Of a DNA stretch of 64,000 bases, positions 16,665-25,169 are shown piece after piece. This DNA is from Streptomyces sp. SDr-06 (GTDB taxonomy: Bacteria; Actinomycetota; Actinomycetes; Streptomycetales; Streptomycetaceae): assembly GCF_003324565.1 (NCBI RefSeq), contig NZ_QOLA01000023.1, positions 1 through 64,000 on the forward strand. The letters are read 5' to 3'. The number at the start of each line of letters is the position of its first letter. Position 1 is the stretch's first letter. The notes under the pieces were generated by a model, which was not told the DNA's origin, ran no database searches, and worked only from the letters and a program-made list of their open reading frames with translations. Both the position numbers and the translations under genes were made by a program.

Positions 16665-17111
16665 ATGGGCGGCATGCCGTTGAATGACATGCCGTGGTGG
16701 CGCTGGCGTACGAACGTACGGTCCGCGCTGCACATGCTCTCCGACCCCGTCTTCCACGAGGAGACCTGGCTGGCCGGGCGCGAGGGGTTCGGGGACGTCA
16801 CCGACGCCGTGTACCGCCTGGTCGAGGACACCTGGCTGGACAACTGGTCCGCCGAGAAGTACGTCGGCACGATCTTCCGCGACTCGGGCGAGGCCGCGCT
16901 CGTCGACCTCGCCGTCCTGCGGGTGCTGCGCATCATGCACCAGGTCGGCGCGGACGCCCCGGTCTCCGCCTACCTCGCGCACCACGCCTGGCCCGAGGCC
17001 GTGCGGGCGGCGCGTGAAGCGCACGTGCGGCTCGCGCAGAGCGACGGCGAGGACCCCGACGCGCCGCCGCGCTCCCTCGAAGTGCTGCGCATCCTGACCC
17101 GTTCGGCCTGA
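16665..17111 (+). CDS. conserved actinobacterial hypothetical protein
   Basis: A 148-residue soluble helical protein with a Trp-rich start (MPWWRWRTNVRSALHMLSDPVF) and a long central stretch TWLDNWSAEKYVGTIF. No catalytic motif or transmembrane segment is seen. It belongs to a family widespread in Streptomyces whose function I do not know. ATG at 16665 is taken; ATG at 16677 and GTG at 16614 are in frame. It sits just upstream of purU on the same strand with a 56-nt gap, so co-transcription is possible. Confidence 0.7.
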   Translation: MGGMPLNDMPWWRWRTNVRSALHMLSDPVFHEETWLAGREGFGDVTDAVYRLVEDTWLDNWSAEKYVGTIFRDSGEAALVDLAVLRVLRIMHQVGADAPVSAYLAHHAWPEAVRAAREAHVRLAQSDGEDPDAPPRSLEVLRILTRSA

Positions 17112-17167
17112 GGTCCGGATCCTGGGCCGGAACCTGCGCGGGTGCCGGATTGTGGCATCCTGCCTGG

Positions 17168-18019
17168 ATGACTGACCAGTACGTCCTCACGCTCTCCTGT
17201 CCGGACAAGCAGGGCATCGTGCATGCCGTGTCGAGCTACCTGTTCATCACGGGATGCAACATCGAGGACAGTCAGCAGTTCGGAGACAGCGACACGGGTC
17301 TCTTCTTCATGCGGGTCCACTTCTCGGCCGAGGCCCCGGTGACCGTCGACAAGCTGCGCGCCAGCTTCGCGGCCGTCGGCGACTCCTTCCAGATGGACTG
17401 GCAGATCCACCGCCCCGAGGAGCGGATGCGGATCATCCTCATGGTGTCGAAGTTCGGGCACTGCCTGAACGACCTGCTGTTCCGCTCCCGCTCCGGCGCG
17501 CTGCCGGTGGAGATCGCGGCGGTCGTCTCGAACCACACCGACTTCGCCGAGCTCGTCGCGTCCTACGACGTGCCGTTCCACCACATCCCGGTCACCAAGG
17601 ACACCAAGGCCGCGGCCGAGGCGCGGCTCGTGGAGCTGGTGCGCGAGGAGCGGGTCGAGCTGGTGGTGCTCGCGCGCTACATGCAGGTGCTCTCGGACGA
17701 CCTGTGCAAGGAGCTCAGCGGGCGGATCATCAACATCCACCACTCGTTCCTGCCGAGCTTCAAGGGCGCCAAGCCCTACCACCAGGCGCACGCGCGCGGC
17801 GTGAAGCTGATCGGCGCGACCGCCCACTACGTGACGGCCGACCTCGACGAGGGGCCGATCATCGAGCAGGAGGTGGAGCGCGTGGGCCACGAGGTCACCC
17901 CCGCCCAGCTCGTCGCGATCGGCCGGGACGTCGAGTGCCAGGCGCTGGCGCGGGCCGTCAAGTGGCACGCCGAGCACCGCATCCTGCTCAACGGCCGCCG
18001 TACGGTCGTCTTCGCGTAA
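17168..18019 (+). CDS. purU: formyltetrahydrofolate deformylase
   Basis: A 283-residue enzyme that hydrolyses 10-formyl-THF to THF and formate, balancing one-carbon pools and supplying formate for purine synthesis. An N-terminal ACT domain (about 1-80, LTLSCPDKQGIVHAVSSYL) precedes the formyltransferase-fold domain with NIHHSFLPSFKGAKPY and the catalytic-type DLDEGPIIEQ. The length is normal. The start is ATG at 17168 without a clear Shine-Dalgarno. It converges with the anti-sigma gene across a GC hairpin. Confidence 0.95.
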   Translation: MTDQYVLTLSCPDKQGIVHAVSSYLFITGCNIEDSQQFGDSDTGLFFMRVHFSAEAPVTVDKLRASFAAVGDSFQMDWQIHRPEERMRIILMVSKFGHCLNDLLFRSRSGALPVEIAAVVSNHTDFAELVASYDVPFHHIPVTKDTKAAAEARLVELVREERVELVVLARYMQVLSDDLCKELSGRIINIHHSFLPSFKGAKPYHQAHARGVKLIGATAHYVTADLDEGPIIEQEVERVGHEVTPAQLVAIGRDVECQALARAVKWHAEHRILLNGRRTVVFA

Positions 18020-18032
18020 CCCGTACGCGGGC

Positions 18033-18052
18033 GAGCCCCCCCCCGAGGGCTC
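18033..18052. terminator. bidirectional hairpin downstream of purU
   Basis: gagccc (18033-18038) pairs with gggctc (18047-18052) around a run of nine cytosines (18036-18044), in the 42-nt gap between convergent purU and the anti-sigma factor gene. Confidence 0.5.
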
Positions 18053-18061
18053 AGAGCCCGC

Positions 18062-19519
18062 TCAGAGTCGGCTCAATGAGGCGGCCGCGAACAGGACGTC
18101 CCTGATGGCCTCGCGGTCGCCGAGCTGGCCCGCGGCCGCGTCCTGCGGCGGCACGTGCCCAGCGGCCAGTTTGCAGAACTCCACGCCGTCCAGGGCGACA
18201 TGGGCCACCTCGTGCTCGGGCGAGGCGACGGCCGCCGGGGAGTCGAGCGCGATGTGCCAGTCGCCGCCGCCCACGCCCTCGATCTCCAGGCGCAGCGAAC
18301 GGCCCGGGGAGCCCGCCGTGACCAGGCCGCGCGGCGGCGCGGCGAGCCCCGCCCGGCGGCGGTCGGCCAGGACGGCGGGCAGGATGCGCGCCGCCAGGTC
18401 GATCATGCCGTGCAGATGCGTCCCGGACGGCGGGTCGTACGGATAGTCCACGGCCTCCGCGATGTCCCCGGCGTGGATCCAGCACTCGAAGGCCCGGTCG
18501 AGCATCGCGTCCTGCAGCGGCAGCGCGAACTCCCCGTAGCACACGTCCAGTTCGGCCGCACCCCGGCCCGCGAAGGACACCGTGCGGATCAGCGTGTGGG
18601 ACTGCTCGCGCCAGGGGTCGCGGACCGTGCGGGTCAGCGGGTACTGCCCGGCCTGCCACAGTGCCTCGGTGCGCGCGGTGGGGCCGCCCGCCGCGGCCTC
18701 GGCGTCGAGCGGCACCGGCTCGTCGAGACCGAGGGCGGTCGCCACCAGCGCGTCGACGGCCATCAGGTGTCCGATGACCCCGGCGACCGTCGTCCGCCGG
18801 GTGGCCCGGCGCTCCCGCTCGAACCACTTCAGACGCACCGGCGCATGCCACTCGGCGTCCCCGAAGTCGTTGAGCAGCGCGTCGAGCCGGGCGGCCTCCG
18901 CGTCGTACGGGGCCGCCCAGGCGGGCACCGGAATGCGGGCCGGGCGACGGCCCAGGCAGTTTTCCAGGACGCGGGCGCGCAGCATCGGGTCGAGGTCGAG
19001 ACTGCGCTCCGCCTGGAGCAGCCCCACCGCGTCGCGCAGCCGCAGCGCCTCGTCCGCGCAGGGCGCGCACTCGGTGAGGTGCGCCTCGACGGCGTCGGTC
19101 TCCTCGGCGGAGCACGCGGCGAGCGCCCAGGCGCCGAGCAGCGACTTCAGCACGGTGTGCGAGGGCGGCGCGGCTTCCCGCGGGACGGGTTCGTGCGCCG
19201 TCGCTTCCTGGGGGGCGGCTTCGGGGCCCGTCGGCCCCGCCTCGGCGGTGGACGGTTCGCCGTCCGCCGCGGCTTCCGGCTCCGCGCCGGGATCCGTCGA
19301 GCCGCGCGGTGCGGGCTCGGGGCCCGGCTCGGGCTCGGTCGCGCGGGGCGGTTCCGGGGACGCCGGGAGGAAACGGTTTCCCTCGCGCGGCCCGGGCACG
19401 AACGCGCCGGAGCCCCGCTCGCCGCCCGTCAGGTCGTCGCCCGCCGCCCGCGGTGACGGTATGCGCGGGGTGTTCTCGTCGTCGGGCGTGGGCTCGCCCT
19501 GCTCCATCGGCCCGCTCAC
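18062..19519 (-). CDS. zinc-finger anti-sigma factor fused to mycothiol-type maleylpyruvate isomerase domain
   Basis: A 485-residue protein. Residues 1-120 are acidic, Pro-rich and probably disordered. A zf-HC2 motif follows (His147, Cys151 and Cys154 in AHLTECAPC), the ZAS signature of redox- or ligand-responsive anti-sigma factors. The C-terminal ~270 residues resemble the mycothiol-dependent maleylpyruvate isomerase/DinB fold (VAGVIGHLMAVDALVATALG, ECWIHAGDIAEAVDYPYD). Its GTG start (19519) overlaps the stop of the sigma-factor gene by GTGA, as expected for a co-made sigma/anti-sigma pair; ATG at 19507 is the alternative. No transmembrane helix is seen. The fusion suggests mycothiol or a thiol conjugate may be sensed. 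Confidence 0.82.
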   Translation of the reverse strand: MSGPMEQGEPTPDDENTPRIPSPRAAGDDLTGGERGSGAFVPGPREGNRFLPASPEPPRATEPEPGPEPAPRGSTDPGAEPEAAADGEPSTAEAGPTGPEAAPQEATAHEPVPREAAPPSHTVLKSLLGAWALAACSAEETDAVEAHLTECAPCADEALRLRDAVGLLQAERSLDLDPMLRARVLENCLGRRPARIPVPAWAAPYDAEAARLDALLNDFGDAEWHAPVRLKWFERERRATRRTTVAGVIGHLMAVDALVATALGLDEPVPLDAEAAAGGPTARTEALWQAGQYPLTRTVRDPWREQSHTLIRTVSFAGRGAAELDVCYGEFALPLQDAMLDRAFECWIHAGDIAEAVDYPYDPPSGTHLHGMIDLAARILPAVLADRRRAGLAAPPRGLVTAGSPGRSLRLEIEGVGGGDWHIALDSPAAVASPEHEVAHVALDGVEFCKLAAGHVPPQDAAAGQLGDREAIRDVLFAAASLSRL

Positions 19520-20100
19520 AGCGCCCGTCCGTATCCGGGCGGCGCGGCTCCTTCCGGCGGCCGGGTGATGGCCGAGGAGAGCAGTTGCAGGCCGAGCCGC
19601 AGGCGCCGGCGCGCCTCGTCCTCGGTGATGCTGAGGTCGGCGGCGGCCTGCCGGTAGTCGCGGCGCTGGAAGTAGGCGAGCTCCAGGGCGGCGCGCAGCG
19701 GGGCGGGCATCGACGTCACGATGTAGTCGGCGCGGGCGGCCGCCGACGCGCGGCGCACCTTCAGCTCCAGCTCCTCGGTCGAGCAGCCCCCGCCGTTCTC
19801 CGCGTACGAGGACGCTTCGTCCTGGCGCAGGCGCTGCACGGCCTGGCGCTGGGTGAGCTTGGCGACCCAGGAGCGCATCGAACCCTGCTTGGGGTCGTAG
19901 GCGTCCGGGTTCTCCCACACGTACCCGAAGACCTCGCGGGTGATCTGGTCCGCCGCGGCCTCGTCGCTGAGCACGCGGTGGGCGAGGCTGTGCACCAGGG
20001 AAGCGAACCGGTCGTAGAGCTCGCCGAGCGCGGCCGCCTCGCCGCGCGCGAGCCGCTGCTGCATCCGGCGGTCCCACCGAGGTGGTGCGTCCTTCGGCAT
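19516..20100 (-). CDS. ECF-type RNA polymerase sigma factor
   Basis: A 194-residue sigma factor. Region 2 includes ALGELYDRFASLVHSLAHRVL and GSMRSWVAKLTQRQAVQRLRQ. Region 4 includes MPAPLRAALELAYFQRRDYR followed by the helix-turn-helix AAADLSITEDEARRRLR. The spacing lacks any region 3, which places it among ECF factors. ATG at 20100 has GGGGAG just upstream. It is translationally coupled to the downstream zinc-finger anti-sigma factor. The target promoter is unknown; autoregulation from 20101-20315 is likely by analogy. Confidence 0.9.
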   Translation of the reverse strand: MPKDAPPRWDRRMQQRLARGEAAALGELYDRFASLVHSLAHRVLSDEAAADQITREVFGYVWENPDAYDPKQGSMRSWVAKLTQRQAVQRLRQDEASSYAENGGGCSTEELELKVRRASAAARADYIVTSMPAPLRAALELAYFQRRDYRQAAADLSITEDEARRRLRLGLQLLSSAITRPPEGAAPPGYGRAL

Positions 20101-20315
20101 AGGCTCCCCAACCCTGTCGTCCCCGTCTGTGCCCCTGTGCGCCCGTCCCTGTGTACCTACGAATGTAATGCGACGGGCTGACAATGCACGGAGGTTTGCA
20201 CCAAGTACGCCCTCGCAAAGTCCGCTGGTGGTAAAGGGCGTGTTTCGCGGGAGTGGGGCGGGGCAGGGCGCAACCACGGGGCACGGCAGCAAAGAGAAGA
20301 AGAGGGGCCGGCGAC

Positions 20316-20690
20316 GTGACGCTGAGGGTGGACGAGTCCGAGCAGGGCGCGTGGACGGTGCTGCGCGTGAGTGGCGAGCTGGACCTGGTGACCTCACCGG
20401 GGCTGCGCCGGCAGGTGCACGCGGTGGTCGCCGACGGCCGCCGGAACCTGGTCCTCGACCTGTCCGGGGTGGTGTTCTGCGATTCGATCGGCGTGGGCGT
20501 GCTGATAGCGGCCCGCCGTCTGATGCGTTCCTGTCAGGGCCGGCTGCGGCTGATCCTGCCCGCGCGCGGCGCCCTCGACGGCAGCCATGTGAACAAGGTG
20601 CTGGCCGCGCTCGGGGTGCGCCGGCTCTTCGAGGTGTACGGGGATGTGGGTTCGGCCTCCGACGACTTGGCCGAACCCCTCTCCGCGTAA
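20316..20690 (+). CDS. STAS-domain anti-sigma factor antagonist
   Basis: A 124-residue single STAS domain of the SpoIIAA/RsbV type. The phosphorylatable Ser lies in VVFCDSIGVGVLIAARRL, after NLVLDLSG. Such proteins bind and neutralise kinase-type anti-sigma factors when unphosphorylated. GTG at 20316 follows agaggggccggcgac. A partner kinase is not adjacent; the nearest HATPase protein in the window is at 26448-26969. It diverges from the sigma-factor gene. Confidence 0.9.
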   Translation: MTLRVDESEQGAWTVLRVSGELDLVTSPGLRRQVHAVVADGRRNLVLDLSGVVFCDSIGVGVLIAARRLMRSCQGRLRLILPARGALDGSHVNKVLAALGVRRLFEVYGDVGSASDDLAEPLSA

Positions 20691-20780
20691 AGCCGCCGCG
20701 TCCCCGTGACCGGGACCCCGCTCGCGGTACTCGTCCGCGTAACCCCCTCGCGCGGGCGCCGTTGGTCGTACGCTCCGGCC

Positions 20781-21329
20781 ATGGACAGCATGGACAGTCC
20801 CGAGCGCCCCGAGAGCCCCGACAACGCGGAGTACGAGCGCAGGGTGGCCGCCCGGTTCGCCTCCTTCGACCAGGACGGCAACGGCTGGATCGACCGGGAG
20901 GACTTCTCGACGGCGGCCGCCGCGCTGCTCGCCGAGTTCGACACGACCGCCCGCTGCGACAAGGGCCAGGCGCTGTACGGCGGCGCGGAGGCGCTGTGGC
21001 AGGGGCTGGCCGGGATCGCGGACGTGGACGGCGACCAGCGGGTGACCCGGCAGGAGTTCGTGGGCGGCGCCGTGAAACGGCTGCGGGACCGCACGGCCGG
21101 GTTCACCGAGATCGCCCGGCCCTTCCTGCACGCGGCGTTCGCGGTGGCCGACACGGACGGCGTCGGCACGGTCTCCGTGTCCGACGCCGAGCGTGCGCTG
21201 CGGGCGCTCGGCGTCGCGCCCGGGATCGCCTCCGACGTGGCCGTGGCCCTGGACGCGGACGCCGACGGCCGGATCACCGAACCGGCCGCGCTGGCCGCGT
21301 TCGCCGCCTACTTCACGACGCTGCCGTAG
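20781..21329 (+). CDS. EF-hand calcium-binding protein
   Basis: A 182-residue protein with four EF-hand loops: DQDGNGWIDRED (30-41), DVDGDQRVTRQE (81-92), DTDGVGTVSVSD (124-135) and DADADGRITEPA (158-169, where the last ligand is Ala instead of Glu/Asp). The layout matches calerythrin-like prokaryotic calcium sensors or buffers of the cytosol. There is no signal peptide. The start ATG at 20781 has TACGCT 6 nt upstream, which could be the -10 of a leaderless transcript. The fourth loop may bind Ca2+ weakly. Confidence 0.9.
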   Translation: MDSMDSPERPESPDNAEYERRVAARFASFDQDGNGWIDREDFSTAAAALLAEFDTTARCDKGQALYGGAEALWQGLAGIADVDGDQRVTRQEFVGGAVKRLRDRTAGFTEIARPFLHAAFAVADTDGVGTVSVSDAERALRALGVAPGIASDVAVALDADADGRITEPAALAAFAAYFTTLP

Positions 21330-21338
21330 CCGCGGCGG

Positions 21339-22283
21339 TCAGTGCCCGTTCCAGTCGATCAGGGTGCGCAGGGTGTCCGCGTGGAAGTCGGGGAAGTCCA
21401 TCGGGACGACCCCGAGGTGGGTCCTCTGGCTCAGGCGCGCGGCCAGATAGCTCTGTACGCCGGGCATGATCGCGTCCGCGTTGACCTTGGGCCAGCCGCC
21501 GCCCGCGTAGCTCGTGAAGTTGATGTAGAGCTGGGCCGAGTCCTGGTCGTTGAAGGCGTTGTCGAACTGCTGGGTGACCTTGGCGGTCTTCTTCGACGGC
21601 CAGGACAGACCCTGGTAGATGTCCTGGAGCCGGATGTACTGGTTGGACAGGAAGTCGTTGTCCCCGCCCGGCCATTGGAGCACCGGCCAGTCGTTGTCGA
21701 ACTGGGCGATGAGCACGATTCTGCCGCGCGCCTCGCCGAGCGTGGGCACCCGGTCGGTGATCAGGAACCGGGGCCGCCAGCCCTTCTGGTCGAGGTAGAC
21801 GTCGAGGACGTTCTTGAAGTCGGCGCCCACGTCGTTGCTGGTGCCGTTCTCCTTCTTGAGCCGCATCAGGAGCACTTCACCGGGGTGCGCGTCCAGGAAG
21901 GCGGCGCTCTGGGTGAGCACGTCGCCGAACGTCATGCCCTGGTAGAAGGCGCCGTGGTAGATCCCGAAGGCGTCCTTGAGGTGACCCTGGAGCCCGTTGG
22001 CCCGGATGTCGAAGAAGCGGATCCCCTGCTGCAACTGCTGGGTCAGACCCCAGTTCTGGGTGTGCGACCACTCGGTGCCGTTGTTCGGGTTCGTGCAGCA
22101 GGAGTCGTGCGTGCCCGGGATCGTCATGCGGAGCAGCGAGAGGCCGTCGGGCAGCGCCGCCATCCAGTCGGCCGGGTTCGCGCTCGCGCGCGGCCGGACG
22201 GCGGCGTGCGCCGTGGCCGGGAGGAGGGTGGTGGCCGAGAGCGCGGCGGCGCCCAGCATGAGGTGTCTGCGAGTGAGTTCCAT
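21339..22283 (-). CDS. Tat-exported phosphatidylinositol-specific phospholipase C-like protein
   Basis: A 314-residue secreted enzyme. The N-terminus carries RRHLML followed by a hydrophobic core and a cleavage site near ATAHA, a Tat-type signal. PI-PLC catalytic histidines are present at GTHDS (His59) and IYHGAFYQ (His110), with the flanking RFFDIRANGL and LTQSAAFLDAHPGEVLLMRL typical of the X domain. The expected action is cleavage of phosphatidylinositol or related glycolipids to cyclic inositol phosphate and diacylglycerol. GAGGA lies 7 nt before the ATG. It starts 38 nt downstream of the acyl-CoA synthetase stop on the same strand, so read-through is possible. Confidence 0.88.
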   Translation of the reverse strand: MELTRRHLMLGAAALSATTLLPATAHAAVRPRASANPADWMAALPDGLSLLRMTIPGTHDSCCTNPNNGTEWSHTQNWGLTQQLQQGIRFFDIRANGLQGHLKDAFGIYHGAFYQGMTFGDVLTQSAAFLDAHPGEVLLMRLKKENGTSNDVGADFKNVLDVYLDQKGWRPRFLITDRVPTLGEARGRIVLIAQFDNDWPVLQWPGGDNDFLSNQYIRLQDIYQGLSWPSKKTAKVTQQFDNAFNDQDSAQLYINFTSYAGGGWPKVNADAIMPGVQSYLAARLSQRTHLGVVPMDFPDFHADTLRTLIDWNGH

Positions 22284-22320
22284 CGGTCCGTCCTCGTCGG
22301 GGAGGGGCAGGGCGCAGGGG

Positions 22321-23856
22321 TCATGCCCCGCCGAAGCGCTCGCGCAACTTGTACTTCAGCACCTTCCGCAGCGTCTCGTTCCTCGGCAGCGCCTCCATCA
22401 CCTCGAGCCGCTCGGGCAACTTGTGCACGGACAGCCCCTGTTCGCGCAGGAACGAGGTGAGGCCGACGAGCGTCAACTCGGCCGCTCCCGGCGGTTGTTC
22501 GACCACCGCGCACACCAGCTCGCCGCGCTCGGCGTCGGGGAGGCCGACCACGGCGGCGTCGCCCACCCCGGGATGGGTGTGCAGCAGGTCCTCGATCTCC
22601 TTCGCGGAGATGTTCTCGCCCTTGCGGATGATGATGTCCTTGATCCGCCCGGTGAGGACCAGGTGCCCGGACTCCTTGACGTGCCCGACGTCCCCGGTGA
22701 TCAGGAACCCGTCGGCGTCGAAGGCGTCCTTGGACTGGGCCGGGTCGAGGTACCCCCGGCACACCGCCTCGCCGCGCAGCCGCACTTCGCCGTCGGTGCC
22801 GGGGGGCACCGGCCGGCCCGCCTCGTCCGTGACGCGGATCTCCATGCCGGGCGGCGGGCGGCCCTCGGTGGTGGCCAGGTTCTCGGCGGTGTCGTCGGGG
22901 GCACCCATCGTGATCATGGGGACCTCGGTCATGCCGTACCCGTGGGTGAGCTGCACGCCCATCTCCCGTACGACCGCGTGGTAGACCTCGGGCGGTTTCG
23001 GGGCGCCGCCGCCCGCGAGCAGCCGCAGGGTGGGGATCACCTTCTCGCCGGGGCGCTTGCGCTGCTCGGCCAGGAACATCGAGTAGAAGGCGGTCGAGCC
23101 GCCCGCCACCGTCACCCCGTGGCGTCGGTACTCCGCCAGCGCGTCCGGCAGCGCGAAGTGCTCGAACATCACCGCGGGAAAGCCGTAGAGCAGCAGCATC
23201 ACCGTGTAGTCGGGACCGGCGATGTGGGCGAACGGGAAGGCCATGGAGCCCACGTCGGCGGCCGACAGGCGCAGGGCGTGCGCGAGGCAGGAGCCGCCCG
23301 CGATCAGTGAACGGTCGGTGTGCAGCACGCCTTTGGGGTCGGAGGTGGTGCCGGAGGTCCAGTAGATCCAGCGGACGGACGTGCCTTCGGTGGGCGGGGG
23401 CGGCAGCAACGCCGGGTCGCCGTCCGGAAGTTGTCCGTACGCCTCGAAGACGTTCCGCGCACCGAGGCGGCGGGCCAGGGCGGTGTGGTCGAAGCCGCGC
23501 CACACCCCGGGCGTCGCGAAGAACTCCGCCCGGGACGCGCGCAGCGCGAAGCCGACCTCGCGGTCCCGGTAGAAGGGGATCACCGGCGACTGGACCGCGC
23601 CGAGCCGGGCCAGCGCGAAGGAGAGCACCGCCGTCTCGATGCGGGTCGGCAGCTGCCAGGCGACCACGCTCCGGGGGCGCACGCCCATCCCGTACAGCCC
23701 TGCGGCCACCCGCTCGCAGCGCTCGCGCAGGCCGCCGAAGGTGAGGGTGCGGTCGCCCTGGAGCAGCACCGGGCGGTCCGGGGTGAGCTCGGCCCGGCGC
23801 TCGATCAGTTCCCAGAGCGTGCGCGAGGAGCCCAGCGCGTGTGCGGTGTCGGTCAT
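22321..23856 (-). CDS. AMP-forming acyl-CoA synthetase (ANL superfamily)
   Basis: A 511-residue ligase that activates a carboxylic acid as acyl-AMP and then acyl-CoA. The P-loop motif is WTSGTTSDPKG (166-176), with GYGMTE and the FLITGDVGH and GRIKDIIIRKGENIS motifs in the C-terminal half; a catalytic-type Lys lies in the last 20 residues. It resembles cyclohexanecarboxylate/fatty-acid type synthetases. It is the leftmost gene of the catabolic island and diverges from an acyl-CoA dehydrogenase pair. Two copies of the island's 19-bp palindrome lie between them, one only 13 nt upstream of its ATG. Substrate not predictable. Confidence 0.9.
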   Translation of the reverse strand: MTDTAHALGSSRTLWELIERRAELTPDRPVLLQGDRTLTFGGLRERCERVAAGLYGMGVRPRSVVAWQLPTRIETAVLSFALARLGAVQSPVIPFYRDREVGFALRASRAEFFATPGVWRGFDHTALARRLGARNVFEAYGQLPDGDPALLPPPPTEGTSVRWIYWTSGTTSDPKGVLHTDRSLIAGGSCLAHALRLSAADVGSMAFPFAHIAGPDYTVMLLLYGFPAVMFEHFALPDALAEYRRHGVTVAGGSTAFYSMFLAEQRKRPGEKVIPTLRLLAGGGAPKPPEVYHAVVREMGVQLTHGYGMTEVPMITMGAPDDTAENLATTEGRPPPGMEIRVTDEAGRPVPPGTDGEVRLRGEAVCRGYLDPAQSKDAFDADGFLITGDVGHVKESGHLVLTGRIKDIIIRKGENISAKEIEDLLHTHPGVGDAAVVGLPDAERGELVCAVVEQPPGAAELTLVGLTSFLREQGLSVHKLPERLEVMEALPRNETLRKVLKYKLRERFGGA

Positions 23857-23868
23857 GGCCCAGCCCCC

Positions 23869-23887
23869 AGATGACGAGCCGTCAGAT
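23869..23887. promoter_or_regulatory. island operator, site 1
   Basis: AGATGACGagcCGTCAGAT: the right arm is perfect and the left arm matches the ANCTGACG half-site at the inner positions. It lies 13 nt upstream of the acyl-CoA synthetase start. Confidence 0.7.
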
Positions 23888-23947
23888 ATGCCCGAGAGGG
23901 TAGGCGCCCGCTCCTTGCTGGTCCAGAGGCGCGGGAGCTAGCCTGCC

Positions 23948-23966
23948 ATCTGACGGAGCATCAGAT
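23948..23966. promoter_or_regulatory. island operator, site 2
   Basis: ATCTGACGgagCATCAGAT: 7 of 8 arm positions are symmetric. It lies 40 nt upstream of the acyl-CoA dehydrogenase start at 24006 and 79 nt from site 1, centre to centre. Confidence 0.75.
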
Positions 23967-24005
23967 ATGCGAGCCGAGGGTCCGCGGGCCTGCCGAGGAG
24001 CGCCG

Positions 24006-25169
24006 ATGGATTTGACGTACACCGAGGAGGAAGAGGCCTTCCGGGCCCGGCTGCGGGAGTGGCTGGCGGTCTCGCTGCCCAAACTCCCGCCGAAACCAGA
24101 CCCGTTGGACTGGCCGGCGCGACGCGCCTACGACACCACCTGGCAGCGGATGCTGTACGACGCCGGGTACGCCGGGCTGCACTGGCCCGAGGCGGCGGGC
24201 GGACGCGGGGCCACCCCCACCCAGCACCTCATCTACCTGGAGGAGACCGAGAAGGCGGGCGCGCCCTACGTGGGCGCGAACTTCGTGGGACTGCTGCACG
24301 CGGGCCCCACCATCGCCGCCGAGGGCACCCCCGAGCAGCGGGCGCGCTGGCTGCTGCCGGTGCTGCGCGGCGACGAGATCTGGTGCCAGGGCTTCAGCGA
24401 ACCGGACGCGGGCTCCGACCTCGCGGCGCTGCGCACCCGGGCGGTGCGCGACGGCGACGACTACGTCGTGACCGGCTCGAAGATCTGGACCTCGCACGCC
24501 GAAGTCGCCGACTGGTGCGAACTGCTGGTGCGCACCGAGCCCATCAGCGAGGCGGTGCCCAAGCACCGGGGCATCACCTGGCTCGCCCTGCCGATGGACG
24601 CCCCCGGCGTCACGGTCCGCCCGCTGCGCACACTCGCCGGGTCGGCCGAGTTCGCCGAGGTGTTCCTGGACGAGGTACGGGTCCCGGTGGGCAACCGGGT
24701 CGGCGCGGAGAACGACGGCTGGCGGGTCACCATGGTCACCCTGTCCTTCGAGCGCGGCACCGCCTTCGTGGGGGAAGTGGTGGCCTGCCGCCGGACGCTC
24801 GCCGAACTCGCGGCCGCCGCGAAGGAGAACGGCCGCTGGGACGACAGCGCCCTCAGACGTCAACTCGGCCTGCTGAACGCCGAGTTCACCGCGCTGTGGC
24901 GGCTGACCCAGTGGAACGTGAGCGAGGCGGAGCGGGGCGGCGGAGTGCCCGGCCTCGGCGGCTCCGTCTTCAAGCTCCGCTACTCGCACGCCCGCCAGGA
25001 GCTGTACGACACCGCGGCCCGGGTGCTGGGCCCCGACTGCCTCGACCTCGACCACGACTGGACCCTGGACCGGCTCTCCTCCCTCTCGTACACCATCGCC
25101 GCGGGCACCTCGCAGATCCAGCGGAACATCGTCGCCGAGCGCATCCTCGGCCTGCCCAAGGGGCGCTGA
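24006..25169 (+). CDS. acyl-CoA dehydrogenase, large subunit-like
   Basis: A 387-residue flavoprotein of the acyl-CoA dehydrogenase family, which forms the alpha,beta double bond of acyl-CoA. Typical segments are CQGFSEPDAGSDLAALRTRA, VTGSKIWTSHAEVADWCELL and the C-terminal GTSQIQRNIVAERILGLPK. GAGGAG lies 5 nt before ATG 24006. Its stop overlaps the start of a shorter second ACAD by TGATG, the layout of the heteromeric ACADs (FadE pairs) that act on bulky steroid side chains in mycobacteria. That parallel is inference from gene structure. Confidence 0.92.
   Translation: MDLTYTEEEEAFRARLREWLAVSLPKLPPKPDPLDWPARRAYDTTWQRMLYDAGYAGLHWPEAAGGRGATPTQHLIYLEETEKAGAPYVGANFVGLLHAGPTIAAEGTPEQRARWLLPVLRGDEIWCQGFSEPDAGSDLAALRTRAVRDGDDYVVTGSKIWTSHAEVADWCELLVRTEPISEAVPKHRGITWLALPMDAPGVTVRPLRTLAGSAEFAEVFLDEVRVPVGNRVGAENDGWRVTMVTLSFERGTAFVGEVVACRRTLAELAAAAKENGRWDDSALRRQLGLLNAEFTALWRLTQWNVSEAERGGGVPGLGGSVFKLRYSHARQELYDTAARVLGPDCLDLDHDWTLDRLSSLSYTIAAGTSQIQRNIVAERILGLPKGR

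Noticed and set aside
23857..24005. Insertion-sequence ends at the island's left edge
   Set aside because: No transposase gene or target duplication; the inverted repeats here are the regulatory palindromes.
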